Positions 1 to 6,716 of a stretch of DNA of 6,930 bases are shown here, one piece after another; position 1 is the first letter of the stretch, and each line of letters starts with the position of its first letter. Position numbers and translations under genes: made by a program. The notes under the pieces were generated by a model, which was not told the DNA's origin, ran no database searches, and saw nothing but the letters and a program-made list of their open reading frames with translations. Source of the DNA: Acidobacteriota bacterium (GTDB lineage Bacteria; Acidobacteriota; Thermoanaerobaculia; UBA5066); assembly GCA_016789625.1 (NCBI GenBank), contig JAEUQS010000673.1, positions 1 to 6,930 on the forward strand. The letters are read 5' to 3'.

Positions 1-7
1 CACGACC

Positions 8-2146
8 ATGACCGCCACAGCACAGACCCCAGCAGGGAGCATCGAAGCGCCGGGCCAGACCGCGCTCACCCTCGAGCCGAAGCCGCCGGTGGCCCGCAAG
101 GTCGACCGGACGCTCGAGCTGCACGGCGACAAGAGGACCGACCCGTATTTCTGGCTGCGGGACAAGTCGAGCCCCGACGTCGTGGCGTATCTCGAGGCCG
201 AGAACGCCTACACCGACGCCCTCATGAAACCCACCGAGCCGTTTCAGGAAGCGCTCTACAACGAGATGCTGTCGCATCTCAAGGAGACGGACCTCTCGGT
301 GCCCTTCAAGGACGGCAAGTATTTCTATTACTCGCGCACCGAGAAGGGCAAGCAGTACCCCATCTACGCGAGGAAGCGCGCGCGCCTGGGCGGCGGGTTC
401 GGCCAGCGGGCCGAAGACGTCATGGCGCAGACGGCGGGCGAGGAGATCCTGCTCGATCTGAACCAGCTCGCGGTGGGGCAGAAGTTCATGGCCCTCGGCA
501 CGATGACCGTGAGCGACGACGGCAACCTCCTCGCGTACACCACCGACAACACGGGCTTTCGCCAGTACTCGCTCGCCATCAAGGATCTGCGGACGGGATC
601 CCACTTCAAGAAGCGGGCCGAGAAGGTCGGCTCCGTGGCCTGGGCCGCCGACGGGAAGACGCTCTTCTTCACCGTCGAGGACTCCGCCAAGCGCCAGTAC
701 CGCCTCCTGAAATACCGTCTCGGCGAGGAGAACGAGTCCCTCGTCTACGAAGAGAAGGACGAGCGCTTCGCCGTGGCCGTCGGTCGGTCCCGGAGCCGCA
801 AGACGCTGTTCCTCTCGGCCTCGAGCCACACGGCCAGCGAGGTGCGCTTCCTGCCGGCCGATCAGCCCGACGTCGCCTGGACCGTCATCCAGCCGCGTGA
901 GGCCGACCACGAATACGACGTCGACCAGCGTGGCGAGGAGTTCTTCATCCGCACGAACACGGGCGGGCGCAACTTCCGCCTCGTGACGGCTCCCATGAAG
1001 ACGCCGGGCAAGGCGTACTGGAAGGAGATCGTGCCGCACCGGCCCGACGTGATGCTCGAGGACGTCGACGTCTTCCAGAACCACGTCGTGCTGCACGAGC
1101 TCACGAACGGCCTGCCGGTGTTCCGGGTCCTCGACCTCCGCACGAAGGAGAGCCACCCCATCGCGTTTCCCGAGCCCGTCTATTCGGCGTTCTCGGCCAC
1201 GAACCGCGAGTTCGACACGAAGCTCTTCCGCTATTCCTACCAGTTGTTCGTGACCCCCAACTCGGTCTTCGACTACGACATGGACGCCAAGACGTTCACT
1301 CTGCTCAAGGAGTTCGAGGTTCCCGGCTACGACCGCGCGAAGTACCAGTCCGCACGGCTCTGGGCCACCGCGGGCGACGGCACGAAGGTCCCCATCTCGA
1401 TCGTCTACCGCAAGGGAACGCCGCGGGACGGCTCGGCGCCCATGTGGCTCGTCGGCTACGGCTCCTACGGCTACGACCTCCCCGTCACGTTCTCGGGGAG
1501 CCGGCTCTCGCTCCTCGACCGGGGCGTCGTGGTGGGGATCGCCCACATCCGCGGCGGCGGCGAGATGGGCAAGAAGTGGCACGACGACGGCCGGATGATG
1601 AAGAAGAAGAACTCGTTCACCGACTTCATCGCCGTCGCCGAGCACCTCATCGCGTTGAAGGTCACGAACCGGGACCGCCTCGTCATCGAGGGCGGGAGCG
1701 CGGGCGGGCTCCTGATGGGCGCCGTCGTGAACATGCGGCCCGACCTCTTCAAGGCCGTCATCTCCAAGGTCCCCTTCGTGGACGTCCTCAACACGATGAG
1801 CGACCCGACGCTGCCGCTCACCGTGGGCGAGTTCGAGGAGTGGGGGAACCCCGGGAAGATCGAGGACTACGTCTACATGAAGTCGTACTGTCCCTACACG
1901 AACCTCGCGCCCACGGCGTATCCCGCGATGCTCGTGAAGACCTCTTTCAACGACAGCCAGGTGATGTACTGGGAGCCCGCGAAATACGTGGCGAAGCTGC
2001 GGACCCTCAAGACCGACAAGAACCCGTTGCTCCTGAAGACCAACATGGCCGCGGGCCACGGCGGCGCTTCGGGCCGCTACGACGCGCTTCGCGAGGCTTC
2101 CTTCGACTACGCGTTCCTGCTCGGCCAGGTCGGCATCACGAAGTAG
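8..2146 (+). CDS. ptrB: Oligopeptidase B (serine peptidase family S9A)
   Basis: This peptidase cleaves short peptides after Arg or Lys. The fold is a seven-bladed propeller (about residues 100-440) capping a C-terminal alpha/beta-hydrolase domain (about 445-712). The triad is visible: Ser564 in GGSAGG, Asp649 in FNDSQV and His684 in AAGHGG. The 85- and 35-residue spacings equal those I recall for E. coli OpdB (S532, D617, H652). Glu608 and Glu610 in GEFEEWGNP match the two S1 glutamates that set basic specificity and separate OpdB from prolyl oligopeptidase. Tyr484 in GYGSYG is the likely oxyanion tyrosine. At 712 residues it is slightly longer than the usual ~690, mostly from an N-terminal extension before the conserved LHGD...WLRD block at 38-52. 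The ATG is only 7 nt from the window edge and the frame stays open upstream, so no ribosome site can be judged. A longer N-terminus, even a signal peptide ending near ATAQT, cannot be excluded; otherwise it is cytosolic. Confidence 0.95.
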   Translation: MTATAQTPAGSIEAPGQTALTLEPKPPVARKVDRTLELHGDKRTDPYFWLRDKSSPDVVAYLEAENAYTDALMKPTEPFQEALYNEMLSHLKETDLSVPFKDGKYFYYSRTEKGKQYPIYARKRARLGGGFGQRAEDVMAQTAGEEILLDLNQLAVGQKFMALGTMTVSDDGNLLAYTTDNTGFRQYSLAIKDLRTGSHFKKRAEKVGSVAWAADGKTLFFTVEDSAKRQYRLLKYRLGEENESLVYEEKDERFAVAVGRSRSRKTLFLSASSHTASEVRFLPADQPDVAWTVIQPREADHEYDVDQRGEEFFIRTNTGGRNFRLVTAPMKTPGKAYWKEIVPHRPDVMLEDVDVFQNHVVLHELTNGLPVFRVLDLRTKESHPIAFPEPVYSAFSATNREFDTKLFRYSYQLFVTPNSVFDYDMDAKTFTLLKEFEVPGYDRAKYQSARLWATAGDGTKVPISIVYRKGTPRDGSAPMWLVGYGSYGYDLPVTFSGSRLSLLDRGVVVGIAHIRGGGEMGKKWHDDGRMMKKKNSFTDFIAVAEHLIALKVTNRDRLVIEGGSAGGLLMGAVVNMRPDLFKAVISKVPFVDVLNTMSDPTLPLTVGEFEEWGNPGKIEDYVYMKSYCPYTNLAPTAYPAMLVKTSFNDSQVMYWEPAKYVAKLRTLKTDKNPLLLKTNMAAGHGGASGRYDALREASFDYAFLLGQVGITK

Positions 2147-2195
2147 GCGCTCCTCCCCGGAAACAACAGGCACGTCCTTCGCGTAGGTTCGGGGC

Positions 2196-2282
2196 ATGAA
2201 CAGACTGAGCGTCTCGGGCGCCCCGTTGGCGGGGCGCCTTCTCGCCGCCGTGCTCCTTCTCGCCACCTCCCTGAACGCGCAG
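2196..2282 (+). other. Signal peptide coding segment
   Basis: Codons 1-29 encode a positively charged start (MNR, then a further Arg14), a hydrophobic core (LLAAVLLLATS, residues 15-25) and a polar end (LNAQ). This fits a Sec signal peptide with signal peptidase I cleavage after Ala28 or Gln29. No lipobox cysteine is present, so it should not be a lipoprotein. The segment fixes the choice of start codon, because the next in-frame ATG (residue 54) would lose it. Confidence 0.75.
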
Positions 2283-4034
2283 GACTTCGGCGCGGTCGAC
2301 GCCCTCGCCGCGAAGGGCGACCTCGCGGGAGCCGCATCCGCCCTTTCGGAGATGGCGTCCAAGGATCCGAAGGCCGCGAAGGATCCCAAGGCCAAGGCCC
2401 TTTGGATGCGCCTCGGTGACGGGCACTATCAGAAGAAGGCGTTCCGCGAGGCCGCGGACGCCTACGCGAAGGCCGCGGAGATCTCCGTCGACGCGCGCTC
2501 GCCGTTCAACGCCGCCTGCGGCTACGCGCTCGCGGGAGACACCGAGAAGGCGTTCTCCTGGCTCGAGAAGGCCGTCGCGACCGCGGCCTACCCGCCCGCG
2601 ACGATCGAGGCCGACGGCGATCTCGCGAGCCTCCGCAAGGATCCCCGCTGGGCCCCGCTGCTCGAGAAGGCCCGCCTCACGATCGAGCCCTGCCGCGCGA
2701 TCCCGGAGCTCCTCCAGTTCGATTTCTGGCTGGGCGAGTGGAACGTGCGCCCCAACGGGGCTCAGGCCTACATCGCCGAGAGCCGCATCGAGAAGATCCT
2801 CGCGGGCTGCGTCGTCGTCGAGAACTGGATGCCGCAGCGGGCCGCGGGCTCGGGCAGGAGCTTCAACACGTACGACCCGGCGAGGAAGCAGTGGCGGCAG
2901 GTGTGGGTCAGCCAGACGGGCGCCCGCGTGGACTTCGACGGAGCGCTCGTGGCCGAGGGGCAGATGCGCCTCGTCGCGGCCAAGGACGCGCAGGGAAACC
3001 TCTCGCGCATGACGTTCACGCGCGAGACCCCCGACCGCGTGAGGCAGAACGGCGAGAGCTCGGCGGACGACGGCAAGACCTGGACGACGACGTTCGACTT
3101 TCTCTACGAGCGCAAGGCGCCGGTCCTCGCGAAGGCGGAGGCGGTGCTCGAGCTGCCGCGGCGCGACGTTCTCGCCGAGGGCGTGGCCTTCGATCCGGCG
3201 TCGGGCGCGTATTTCGTGGGCGCCGTGCACGCGCGATCGATCTACCGCGCCACGCCCTCGGGGGAGGTCACGCTGTTCTCGAAGAAGGAGGACGGGCTCC
3301 TCGGCGTCTTCGGCATGGCCGTCGACCCGAAGACGAAGAGCCTCTGGGCCGCGACCTCGGGCCTCCCCGAGATGCAGGGCTACACCCCGGCCGACGACGG
3401 CAGGGCCTTCGTCGCTCAGTACGACCTCCGGAGCGGAAAGCTCGTGCGCAAGGTCGGTGTCCCGAAGGACGGCAAGAAGCACGTCCTCGGCGACGTGATC
3501 CTCCTGCCCTCGGGGGAGCTGCTCGCGACCGACAGCGCCGCGAACCTCGTCTACCGCGTGCCCGCGAAGGGGGAGGTCCTCGAGGTCTATGCGGGCCCGG
3601 GGCCCTTGCGGTCTCTGCAGGGGCTCGCTCCGTCACCCGACGGCAGGACGCTCTTCCTCGCGGACTGGTCGCAGGGGCTCTTCCGCCTCGATCCCGAGAC
3701 GAAGTCCATCGAGAAGATGAAGGGGCCCGACGGAGCGAACCTTCGCGGCATCGACGGGCTGTATGCCTCGAAGGGCGCGCTCCTCGGCGTCCAGAACGGC
3801 ACGCAGACGCACCGCATCCTCAAGATCTCGCTCACTCCCACGGGGGACGCCTCGGCTGTCGAGATCCTCGAGGCCGGGAACCCCGAATGGTCCGAGCCCA
3901 CGCTCGGCGTCCTCGTCGACGGCGCGTTCGTCTACAACGCCCGGAGCCAGTGGGGCCTCTTCGAGAACGGAGCGGTGGACCGCAACCGCGCGAAGCTGCG
4001 TCCGCCCCTCCTGATGAAGCTCAAGCTGACTTAG
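2196..4034 (+). CDS. Predicted exported TPR / FDFWLGEW-domain / SMP-30-like propeller protein
   Basis: The function is unknown; this is a secreted or periplasmic multidomain protein. Residues 1-29 form a Sec-type signal peptide: MNR n-region, hydrophobic LLAAVLLLATS, and likely cleavage around LNA-QD. Residues 33-160 are alanine-rich TPR-like helices ending in the DLASLRKDPRW pattern common at the end of bacterial TPR arrays. Residues 171-307 carry the FDFWLGEWNV motif and a beta-rich stretch (SFNTYDP, WRQVWV, DGKTWTTTFDFLYERK). This domain occurs in uncharacterised proteins, sometimes labelled DUF1579-like; I cannot confirm the Pfam name. Residues 315-610 resemble an SMP-30/gluconolactonase or NHL propeller (AEGVAFDP, FGMAVDPKT, LLPSGELLATD, GLAPSPDGRTLFLAD). 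Of the SMP-30 metal ligands, Glu328 seems present but Gly432 stands where Asn is usual, so lactonase activity is doubtful. The start is supported by the signal peptide; only a weak AGG lies 8 nt upstream. It follows the peptidase by 49 nt, so co-transcription is possible. Confidence 0.85.
   Translation: MNRLSVSGAPLAGRLLAAVLLLATSLNAQDFGAVDALAAKGDLAGAASALSEMASKDPKAAKDPKAKALWMRLGDGHYQKKAFREAADAYAKAAEISVDARSPFNAACGYALAGDTEKAFSWLEKAVATAAYPPATIEADGDLASLRKDPRWAPLLEKARLTIEPCRAIPELLQFDFWLGEWNVRPNGAQAYIAESRIEKILAGCVVVENWMPQRAAGSGRSFNTYDPARKQWRQVWVSQTGARVDFDGALVAEGQMRLVAAKDAQGNLSRMTFTRETPDRVRQNGESSADDGKTWTTTFDFLYERKAPVLAKAEAVLELPRRDVLAEGVAFDPASGAYFVGAVHARSIYRATPSGEVTLFSKKEDGLLGVFGMAVDPKTKSLWAATSGLPEMQGYTPADDGRAFVAQYDLRSGKLVRKVGVPKDGKKHVLGDVILLPSGELLATDSAANLVYRVPAKGEVLEVYAGPGPLRSLQGLAPSPDGRTLFLADWSQGLFRLDPETKSIEKMKGPDGANLRGIDGLYASKGALLGVQNGTQTHRILKISLTPTGDASAVEILEAGNPEWSEPTLGVLVDGAFVYNARSQWGLFENGAVDRNRAKLRPPLLMKLKLT
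2217..2238 (+). repeat. GC-rich 9-bp hairpin inside the signal-peptide codons
   Basis: A perfect inverted repeat has arms GGCGCCCCG (2217-2225) and CGGGGCGCC (2230-2238) around the tetraloop TTGG, followed by TTCTC. It starts 22 nt into the coding region. It has the stem and tetraloop of an intrinsic terminator but only a poor T-run. It may attenuate transcription from the upstream peptidase gene or slow early translation, or it may be a chance product of high GC. Confidence 0.5.
2361..2393 (+). repeat. Short imperfect tandem duplication (KDPKA)
   Basis: Two 15-nt copies (2361-2375 and 2379-2393) differ at one base and are separated by gcg, giving an 18-nt period. They encode KDPKA-A-KDPKA in the TPR-like part of the exported protein (residues 56-66). 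The repeat keeps the frame and looks like a small in-frame slippage duplication in a loop between helices. Confidence 0.7.
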
Positions 4035-4037
4035 GAC

Positions 4038-5642
4038 CTACTGCGCGGAGAGAAAGGCGCTCGTCTCTTCGAGCGCCTCGAGGGCCGCGGCATCCTTCTC
4101 CTTCGTCGCGACGAGGCTCCGGATCGAGAAGACCCGGAGCGCGTCGCTGATCGAGAGCGTCCCGATGGCCGAGTCCTTGCGGCCCGTGAACGGGAAGACG
4201 TCGGGGCCGCGCCGGCACTGGGTGTTCAGGTTGACGCGGCACACGAGGTTCGCGAGGTGGTCGACGAGCGGGCCCACCACGGCGGGGTCGCTGCCGAAGA
4301 TCGACGCCTGCTGCCCCACGGAACTCCTGTCGACGATGTCCACGGCCTCCATCGGATCGTCGAACGCGCTCACGGGCACGATGGGCCCGAACTGCTCCTC
4401 CACGAAGAGCCGGGATGCGGGCGGGACGCCGGCCACGAGCGCGGGCTCGTAGAGCGTCGCCGCGTGGGCGCCGCCGCAGACGACGCGCGCGCCACGCTCC
4501 ACGGCCTCGTCCACGAGCCCGTCGAGCCACGCGGGGTGGTTGGGATCGGGGAGCGGCGTGATCGTCACGCCGTCCTCCCACGGCATGCCCACGCGGAGCC
4601 TCGAGATTTCGGCGGCGAGCGCGCCGACGAGCGCTCCCTCGATCCTGCGGTCGACGAGCACCTGCTTGAGCGCGGTGCAGCGCTGCCCGTTGAACGTGAG
4701 CGCGCCGGAGACGATCTCCTTCGCGGTCGCTTCGACATCGGCGTCCGCGAGGACGATCGCCGGGTTCTTCGCGCCCATGCCGAGCACCGTGCGGAGCCGG
4801 TACGGGTGTGGGTGCTGCCTGAGGAGCGCTCCCGCCGTCTTCTGCGAGCCGATGAACGCCAGGACGTCGATGGCACCGCTCGCCATGAGCGGACCGACGA
4901 TCGTGGCCCCGTCTCCGGTGAGGAGGTTCGCGACCCCCGCCGGAAAGCTCGCGGCGAGCGCCGGCGCGAGGAGGGCATTCGCGAGGACGCCGTAGCGCGG
5001 CGTCTTGATGATCACGGGGTTCCCCATGATCAGCGCCGGGATCACGAGCGTGAAGACCTCGTTGAGCGCGTAGTTGTAGGGGCCCATGCAGAGCGTCACG
5101 CCCAGCGGGGCTCTCCGGATGCGGGCCGCGAAGCCCCCGCTCGTCAGGGGCCGGGCGCTCTGGCCCTCGAGCTCGACGAGGGCCGCGCACGTTTTTTCCA
5201 CGTACTCGAACGTGCGATCGAACTCGGTGAGGCACTCGGAGTAGGGCTTGCCGACCTCCCACATGAGCGCCGTGGCGATGGTCTCGCGGAGCGGCAGGGC
5301 GCGCGCGGCGAAATCGCGAACGGCGCCCACGCGTTCCCGCGTGCTGGCCCGCGGCCACTCCCCTCGTCCACCCTTCCAGGCCGCGACGGCGGCCGCGAGC
5401 GCGGCCCGGGAGTCGTCGGCGCTCGCGAGGGCCGCGGGGCCGAGCTCGGCCTGCGCGGGCGGCGCCGCGCCCTCGCGGAAGCAGACGGCCGAGCGGATCG
5501 GCTTGCCGGTCACGGCCCGCGAGAGCGCGCCGCCGACGAGGAGCGTGAGGCCGGTCTCGTCGGCGGTCCTGCGAAACGTCGCGGGGACTTCTTCGGGGGA
5601 GGCGGGAAAGAGGGAAACAAGGTCGCGGCTCATGGCCGCCAT
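4038..5642 (-). CDS. GapN-like NADP-dependent glyceraldehyde-3-phosphate dehydrogenase (ALDH superfamily)
   Basis: GapN enzymes oxidise glyceraldehyde-3-phosphate to 3-phosphoglycerate with NADP+, giving NADPH and bypassing the ATP-forming step of glycolysis; they are cytosolic. The catalytic cysteine is Cys322 in FNGQRCTAL. Asn190 (GPYNYAL) is the oxyanion asparagine, Lys213 (IIKTP) the cofactor lysine and Glu415 (VEEQFGP) the ribose-binding glutamate. Arg143, Tyr191, Arg321 and Arg478 align with the substrate-binding residues of Streptococcus mutans GapN, so a phosphorylated aldehyde is plausible. Oddly, the general-base position 34 residues before the cysteine, normally Glu, is Gly288 (VLGMGAKNP). 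At 534 residues it is longer than the ~475 of S. mutans GapN, through N- and C-terminal extensions. ATG at 5642 or the in-frame ATG at 5633 could be the start; neither has a clear Shine-Dalgarno. It lies 19 nt after the anti-sigma-like gene, probably in the same operon. Family membership is firm; exact substrate is not. Confidence 0.85.
   Translation of the reverse strand: MAAMSRDLVSLFPASPEEVPATFRRTADETGLTLLVGGALSRAVTGKPIRSAVCFREGAAPPAQAELGPAALASADDSRAALAAAVAAWKGGRGEWPRASTRERVGAVRDFAARALPLRETIATALMWEVGKPYSECLTEFDRTFEYVEKTCAALVELEGQSARPLTSGGFAARIRRAPLGVTLCMGPYNYALNEVFTLVIPALIMGNPVIIKTPRYGVLANALLAPALAASFPAGVANLLTGDGATIVGPLMASGAIDVLAFIGSQKTAGALLRQHPHPYRLRTVLGMGAKNPAIVLADADVEATAKEIVSGALTFNGQRCTALKQVLVDRRIEGALVGALAAEISRLRVGMPWEDGVTITPLPDPNHPAWLDGLVDEAVERGARVVCGGAHAATLYEPALVAGVPPASRLFVEEQFGPIVPVSAFDDPMEAVDIVDRSSVGQQASIFGSDPAVVGPLVDHLANLVCRVNLNTQCRRGPDVFPFTGRKDSAIGTLSISDALRVFSIRSLVATKEKDAAALEALEETSAFLSAQ
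4055..4078. terminator. Possible bidirectional terminator hairpin at the convergent gene junction
   Basis: A perfect 9-bp inverted repeat has arms AGGCGCTCG (4055-4063) and CGAGCGCCT (4070-4078) with a 6-nt loop. It lies 21 nt past the stop of the plus-strand exported protein gene and inside the last codons of the minus-strand dehydrogenase (LEALEETSAF region). On the plus strand no T-run follows; on the minus strand it is followed by TTCTCT. With a 3-nt intergenic gap there is no other place for a terminator right at this junction. The call is structural only. Confidence 0.35.
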
Positions 5643-5650
5643 GCTATCGG

Positions 5651-5675
5651 GGAACGGGGCGTCAGACCCCGTTCC
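5651..5675. repeat. 9-bp inverted repeat spanning the anti-sigma-like stop codon (REP-like)
   Basis: Arms GGAACGGGG (5651-5659) and CCCCGTTCC (5667-5675) are perfect complements around a 7-nt loop that holds the stop codon of the anti-sigma-like gene. The hairpin ends 8 nt before the dehydrogenase ATG, so in the minus-strand transcript it sits between the two cistrons. The GTCAGACCCC core resembles dispersed palindromes I recall from high-GC bacterial genomes; this is memory, not a search. Possible roles are translational uncoupling or differential mRNA decay. Confidence 0.6.
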
Positions 5676-6708
5676 TGTGGTTCACATGGAAGTAGTAGTA
5701 GCCGATGTCCTCGGCCTTGCCGCTCTCGGTGAGTCCCTGGAGCTGGAGCTCGTAGCGGCCCTCGGGCAGGACTTCCTGGCGGAGGTTGAGCGTGACGAGG
5801 CGGTTTCCCGAGACGCGCTCGCCGGAGAGCCGGCCGCGCGAGAACACCTGCCGGCCCGAGGCCGAGCGCAGGGTCACGTAGAAGAGCTTGTAGGGCTCGT
5901 TGCCGTCGACCTCGAGCTTGAGCTGGACCTCGTCGACATCGGAGGGCAGGGTCAGGCGGCGGGGCTCGCCCTCGCCGCGGACGAGGTCCATCGCGAGCGT
6001 GAACACCGCGCGCTTGACGGCTTTCGCGATCGGAGTCGCCGAAGTCGCCGCGTCCCGTGCCGCGAGCGCGGCTTCCGCCGCGACGCGGGCCGTCTCGGCG
6101 CGAAGCGCTGCCGCCGTCTGCTCTTTCACCTGGCGCTCCAGGAGCGCGACTTTCTGGCTGTGGAGCGATTCGGCGGCGGAGAGACGTTCCTCGAGTCTGC
6201 TGCGCTGGAGCGTGGTGAGGGCCGCGAGAACGAGCGCGGCCGCCGCGGCGAGACCCGTGAGCGCGGGCAGGATCCGGCTCCTCCCGCCGGGGAACACGGC
6301 GACGTTGCCCCGGGCTTCCTCGGCCGCGATCTCGGCGCGAAGGGCCGCGACCGCGGGCGGAACCTCGGCCACGCCGCTGGGTGTGGAAAGCCGCGCGCCG
6401 CCGGGCGCGGCCTGGGACCTCGCCGCCTCCAGCAGGGCACGGGAAACGACGACCCGCCGCCGCTTCTCGGGATGCGCGAGGTACAGAGCGTCGAAGGCGT
6501 CCTTCTCGGCGCCCAGGAGCTCCCCGCGGGAATAGGCGTCGATGAGGTCGTCCTCGTGCGCCGCGATCTCCTCCACCATGGAGGGCTGGCCGAAAAGCTG
6601 CTCGCGAAGCGTCTCGGCTTCCTTCTCGGGCAGGAGGCCCAGGAGGAAACGGCGGACGAACTCCGGGCTCAGGGGGCGCTGCTCGTCGGAACGGAAGGTG
6701 TCGGTCAT
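5662..6708 (-). CDS. Membrane-anchored anti-sigma-like regulator
   Basis: This is probably the anti-sigma partner of the sigma factor-like gene just upstream, holding it at the inner face of the membrane. Residues 12-100 form a helical cytoplasmic domain (FLLGLLPEKEAETLREQL, EDDLIDAYSRGEL, HPEKRRRVVVSRALLEA) of the kind next to acidobacterial sigma genes. A linker leads to one transmembrane helix at about 146-168 (ILPALTGLAAAAALVLAALTTLQ in part). Residues 169-218 are a charged, alanine-rich predicted coiled coil. Residues 234-343 look like an extracytoplasmic beta-sandwich (FTLAMD, VQLKLEVDG, GRYELQLQGL, YYYFHV). The 348-residue protein has no cysteine, so it is not a zinc-binding (ZAS) anti-sigma factor and cannot sense redox through thiols. 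The start is supported by a GGAG site 8 nt upstream. The role is inferred from architecture and neighbourhood; no partner interaction is shown by sequence. Confidence 0.75.
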   Translation of the reverse strand: MTDTFRSDEQRPLSPEFVRRFLLGLLPEKEAETLREQLFGQPSMVEEIAAHEDDLIDAYSRGELLGAEKDAFDALYLAHPEKRRRVVVSRALLEAARSQAAPGGARLSTPSGVAEVPPAVAALRAEIAAEEARGNVAVFPGGRSRILPALTGLAAAAALVLAALTTLQRSRLEERLSAAESLHSQKVALLERQVKEQTAAALRAETARVAAEAALAARDAATSATPIAKAVKRAVFTLAMDLVRGEGEPRRLTLPSDVDEVQLKLEVDGNEPYKLFYVTLRSASGRQVFSRGRLSGERVSGNRLVTLNLRQEVLPEGRYELQLQGLTESGKAEDIGYYYFHVNHRNGV

Positions 6709-6716
6709 ATCCTGAT

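Noticed and set aside
2155..2194. Possible terminator from CCCCG (2155-2159) and CGGGG (2190-2194) in the peptidase downstream gap
   Set aside because: The stem is only 5 bp with a 30-nt loop and no T-run, too weak to call.
2147..2195. Promoter for the exported protein gene in the 49-nt gap
   Set aside because: TAGGTT at 2184-2189 is vaguely -10-like, but no matching -35 is visible at a proper distance, so a promoter cannot be supported.
2136..3482. 448-codon minus-strand open frame opposite the exported protein gene
   Set aside because: Composition is rich in Arg, Gly, Ala and Leu with no recognisable motif, and it lies entirely opposite a gene with a signal peptide and conserved domains. 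It is a product of strong GC bias at third positions.
2738..4150. 470-codon plus-strand frame in another phase of the exported protein gene
   Set aside because: It is extremely Arg-rich, without conserved motifs, and runs through the convergent junction into the antisense of the dehydrogenase.
4257..5732. 491-codon plus-strand open frame opposite the dehydrogenase
   Set aside because: It is low-complexity Arg/Ala/Gly/Glu-rich sequence with no family motif, and its opposite strand encodes a clear aldehyde dehydrogenase with catalytic residues.
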